A DNA stretch of 7,832 bases, taken from the NCBI GenBank assembly GCA_947448105.1, contig CANFNE010000115.1, positions 1 to 7,832 of the forward strand, in the 5' to 3' direction. Position numbers and translations under genes: made by a program. Under the pieces are notes generated by a model. That model saw nothing but the letters and a program-made list of their open reading frames with translations, searched no databases and was not told the DNA's origin. Of this stretch, positions 6,383-7,832 are shown piece by piece. This DNA comes from Burkholderiales bacterium (GTDB lineage: Bacteria; Pseudomonadota; Gammaproteobacteria; Burkholderiales; Burkholderiaceae_C). Each line of letters opens with the position of its first letter. The first letter of the stretch is position 1.

Positions 6383-7561
6383 ATGACCGCCGCACTTGCA
6401 GCGCTCCAGGCCCGTGCGGCGCACTACACCGCGCTGCGCCGCGACATCCACCAGCACCCAGAGATCGGGTTTCAGGAATTCCGCACCAGTGATTTGGTAG
6501 CCGAGCGCCTGGAGCGCTGGGGCTACGCCGTCACACGCGGCCTGGGTGGCACGGGCGTGGTGGGGCAACTCCAACGCGGCACGGGTGCGCGCCGTCTGGG
6601 CTTGCGCGCCGACATGGACGCCCTGCCCATCCACGAGACCACCGGCCTGCCCTACGCCAGCAGCCACGCCGGCCTGATGCACGCCTGCGGCCACGACGGC
6701 CACACCGCCATGCTGCTGGCCGCAGCCGAGCACCTGGCCACCAGCGATACCTTTGACGGCACGCTCAACCTGATTTTTCAGCCGGCCGAAGAAAGCCTGG
6801 GCGGCGCGCGCAAGATGATGGAAGACGGCCTGTTTGAGCGCTTTCCGTGTGATGCGATTTTTGCCATGCACAACATGCCAGGCTTTCGCCAAGGCCAGTT
6901 GCTGCTGCGCGAGGGCGCGACCATGGCGTCGAGCGAAAACATCCTGGTGCACATCGAGGGCCAAGGCGGCCACGGCGCCATGCCCCACCTCAGCGCCGAC
7001 CCGGTGGTCGCAGGCGCGGCCATCGTCATGGGCCTGCAAACCATTGTGTCGCGCAATGTGGCGCCGCTGCACATGGCGGTGATCACCGTGGGCGCTTTTC
7101 AGTCGGGCGTGGCCAACAACGTCATTCCCCAAAGCGCCACGCTCAAACTCAGTGTGCGTGCGCTAGACCGGGGCGTGCGCGAACTGCTGCGCCGGCGCAT
7201 TGTGGAACTGGTGCAAGCGCAGGCGACAAGCTTTGGCGTACAGGCCCAAGTCGAGTTTTTGCCCGGCTACCCGGTGCTGGTCAACACCCCCGCAGAAACG
7301 GAAATCGCGCGCGACGTGGCGGTCGCCCTGGTGGGCGAGGACAACGTGGTGCGGCAAACCGAGCCGCTCACCGGCAGCGAAGACTTCGCCTACATGCTCG
7401 AAGCGGTGCCAGGCAGCTATTTATTTATTGGCAATGGCGACGCCGCAAACGGCGGCCATGGCGCGTGCATGGTGCACAATCCGAACTACGACTTTGAAGA
7501 CCGCAATATTCCCATAGGAGCGGCCTTTTGGGTCCGACTTGCGCAACGCTATTTGGTGTAG
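6383..7561 (+). CDS. M20D amidohydrolase (hippurate hydrolase / N-acyl-amino-acid hydrolase type)
   Basis: The predicted 392-residue cytoplasmic metallopeptidase-fold enzyme cleaves an amide bond of an N-acyl amino acid or similar compound. The two-metal site is complete: HQHPE (23-27), ADMDALP (76-82), HACGHDGH (100-107, with Cys102 and His104), PAEE (Glu136/137), His163 in MHNMPG and the C-terminal His365 in HNPNYDFED. The dimerisation-domain GQGGHGAMPH and the SEDF motif are also present. Length is typical of HipO and related enzymes. No signal peptide is seen. The ATG is 5 bases after the receptor stop, with no strong ribosome site, so translation is probably coupled. Substrate specificity within M20D (hippurate, N-acetyl or indole-acyl amino acids, aminobenzoyl-glutamate) cannot be read with confidence. 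Hippurate would fit because a glycine riboswitch follows, but that is inference. Confidence 0.9.
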   Translation: MTAALAALQARAAHYTALRRDIHQHPEIGFQEFRTSDLVAERLERWGYAVTRGLGGTGVVGQLQRGTGARRLGLRADMDALPIHETTGLPYASSHAGLMHACGHDGHTAMLLAAAEHLATSDTFDGTLNLIFQPAEESLGGARKMMEDGLFERFPCDAIFAMHNMPGFRQGQLLLREGATMASSENILVHIEGQGGHGAMPHLSADPVVAGAAIVMGLQTIVSRNVAPLHMAVITVGAFQSGVANNVIPQSATLKLSVRALDRGVRELLRRRIVELVQAQATSFGVQAQVEFLPGYPVLVNTPAETEIARDVAVALVGEDNVVRQTEPLTGSEDFAYMLEAVPGSYLFIGNGDAANGGHGACMVHNPNYDFEDRNIPIGAAFWVRLAQRYLV

Positions 7562-7567
7562 CGCAAG
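7538..7567 (+). other. RNA hairpin straddling the hydrolase stop codon
   Basis: CTTGCGC (7538-7544) pairs perfectly with GCGCAAG (7561-7567). After one A-A mismatch the stem continues for five more pairs (two G-U) to a 4-base loop. The stop TAG (7559-7561) is in the 3' arm. No U-run follows, so it is more likely an mRNA-end or processing structure than an intrinsic terminator. Confidence 0.35.
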
Positions 7568-7576
7568 CCTTGAAAT

Positions 7577-7663
7577 TCAGATCGGGAGAGACTGCTGGCT
7601 CAAGGCCGGCAGCGCCGAAGGAGCAACCGCCCCGGAAACTCTCAGGCAAAAGGACCGATCTGA
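7577..7663 (+). promoter_or_regulatory. Glycine riboswitch, first aptamer
   Basis: This is the first domain of a tandem glycine-binding aptamer. A perfect 9-bp closing stem joins TCAGATCGG (7577-7585) to CCGATCTGA (7655-7663). Inside it GAGAG (7586-7590) faces CTCTC (7639-7643), and CTGCTGGC (7592-7599) pairs with GCCGGCAG (7605-7612) with one G-U. The family's conserved blocks GCCGAAGGAGCAA (7614-7626) and CCGGAAACTCTCAGGCAAAAGGAC (7632-7655 region) are nearly ideal. It starts 15 bases after the hydrolase stop, with no terminator between. Confidence 0.93.
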
Positions 7664-7672
7664 CATCTTGAT

Positions 7673-7771
7673 CTCTGAAGAGCTGCCGGAGCTAGTCGCC
7701 CGGCACACCGCAGGAGCAAGTGGCGCAGCCCCAAGCAGGCAGGCCATGAATCTCTCAGGTTCCAAACAGAG
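7673..7771 (+). promoter_or_regulatory. Glycine riboswitch, second aptamer
   Basis: The second domain follows after a short linker, as is usual for tandem glycine riboswitches. CTCTG (7673-7677) closes with CAGAG (7767-7771), and TGCCGG (7684-7689) pairs with CCGGCA (7700-7705). The conserved core ACACCGCAGGAGCAAG and AATCTCTCAGGTTCCAAACAGAGGGGG follow the family pattern. The 3' strand runs into GGGGG and the 10-base palindrome GGCGTACGCC (7774-7783), the likely start of the expression platform. In known cases the RNA controls glycine-cleavage genes (gcvT) or glycine transport. The controlled gene is not in view: the last 57 bases hold no convincing start. Confidence 0.92.
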
Positions 7772-7832
7772 GGGGCGTACGCCGTGCATGGTGCGCGCGC
7801 GTGCTCTATTCCCTGACTGTTTGAAAGTCTGA

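Noticed and set aside
5517..6395. A 292-codon minus-strand frame opposite the Bug receptor gene
   Set aside because: It is the complement of a gene with a signal peptide and family motifs, shows no recognisable domain, and has no sensible operon context.
6314..7132. A 272-codon minus-strand frame opposite the hydrolase
   Set aside because: It is His/Ala/Gly-rich shadow coding opposite a gene with a full set of M20D metal ligands.
7788..7832. A 14-codon frame (MVRARALFPDCLKV) 12 bases after GAGGGGG at the end of the riboswitch
   Set aside because: The G-run belongs to the closing strand of the second aptamer and the codons show no pattern. It could be a leader peptide, but nothing beyond chance supports it.
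7539..7832. A 97-codon plus-strand frame across the riboswitch
   Set aside because: It runs through both structured glycine aptamers, so conservation there is RNA-level, not protein-level.

Overview
The window is GC-rich chromosomal DNA. Gene content and style point to a betaproteobacterium of the Burkholderiales, most likely Comamonadaceae (Acidovorax, Polaromonas or Rhodoferax type). The pointers are a solitary Bug/TctC-type solute receptor next to a divergent LysR gene, a fused OHCU decarboxylase/amidohydrolase, and a tandem glycine riboswitch. The family assignment is inference from style, not from a database comparison.

Left half (1-3249, minus strand): a purine-catabolism operon in the order gntR, puuE, then a fused uraD/allantoate amidohydrolase gene that runs off the left edge. 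The genes are separated by 6 and 8 bases. Together they would carry OHCU to allantoin, allantoin to allantoate, and allantoate to ureidoglycine, under a FadR-type GntR regulator. Two copies of the palindrome TGTATACA lie upstream of gntR, one next to the gene and one 133 bp further out, and look like its operators.

Middle (3250-4354): a 222-base regulatory gap, then a minus-strand toxin-antitoxin pair. The ribbon-helix-helix antitoxin is intact. The PIN-domain (VapC-type) toxin is split by a single-base frameshift just before its second acidic active-site residue, so the pair looks decayed unless the base is a sequencing error.

Right half (4355-7561): a LysR regulator (minus) diverges from a plus-strand pair made of a periplasmic Bug receptor and an M20D amidohydrolase (hippurate hydrolase/N-acyl-amino-acid hydrolase type) starting 5 bases later. 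The divergent gap contains AGTT-N11-AACT, a good LysR-type box. The pair reads as an uptake-and-hydrolysis cassette for an N-acylated amino acid or related amide.

Right edge (7562-7832): a tandem two-aptamer glycine riboswitch begins 15 bases after the hydrolase stop codon. The gene it controls (often gcvT or a glycine transporter in other bacteria) lies beyond the window. No wholly new system is evident. The most notable points are the riboswitch placed directly behind a possible glycine-releasing hydrolase, the frameshifted toxin, and the paired GntR operators.
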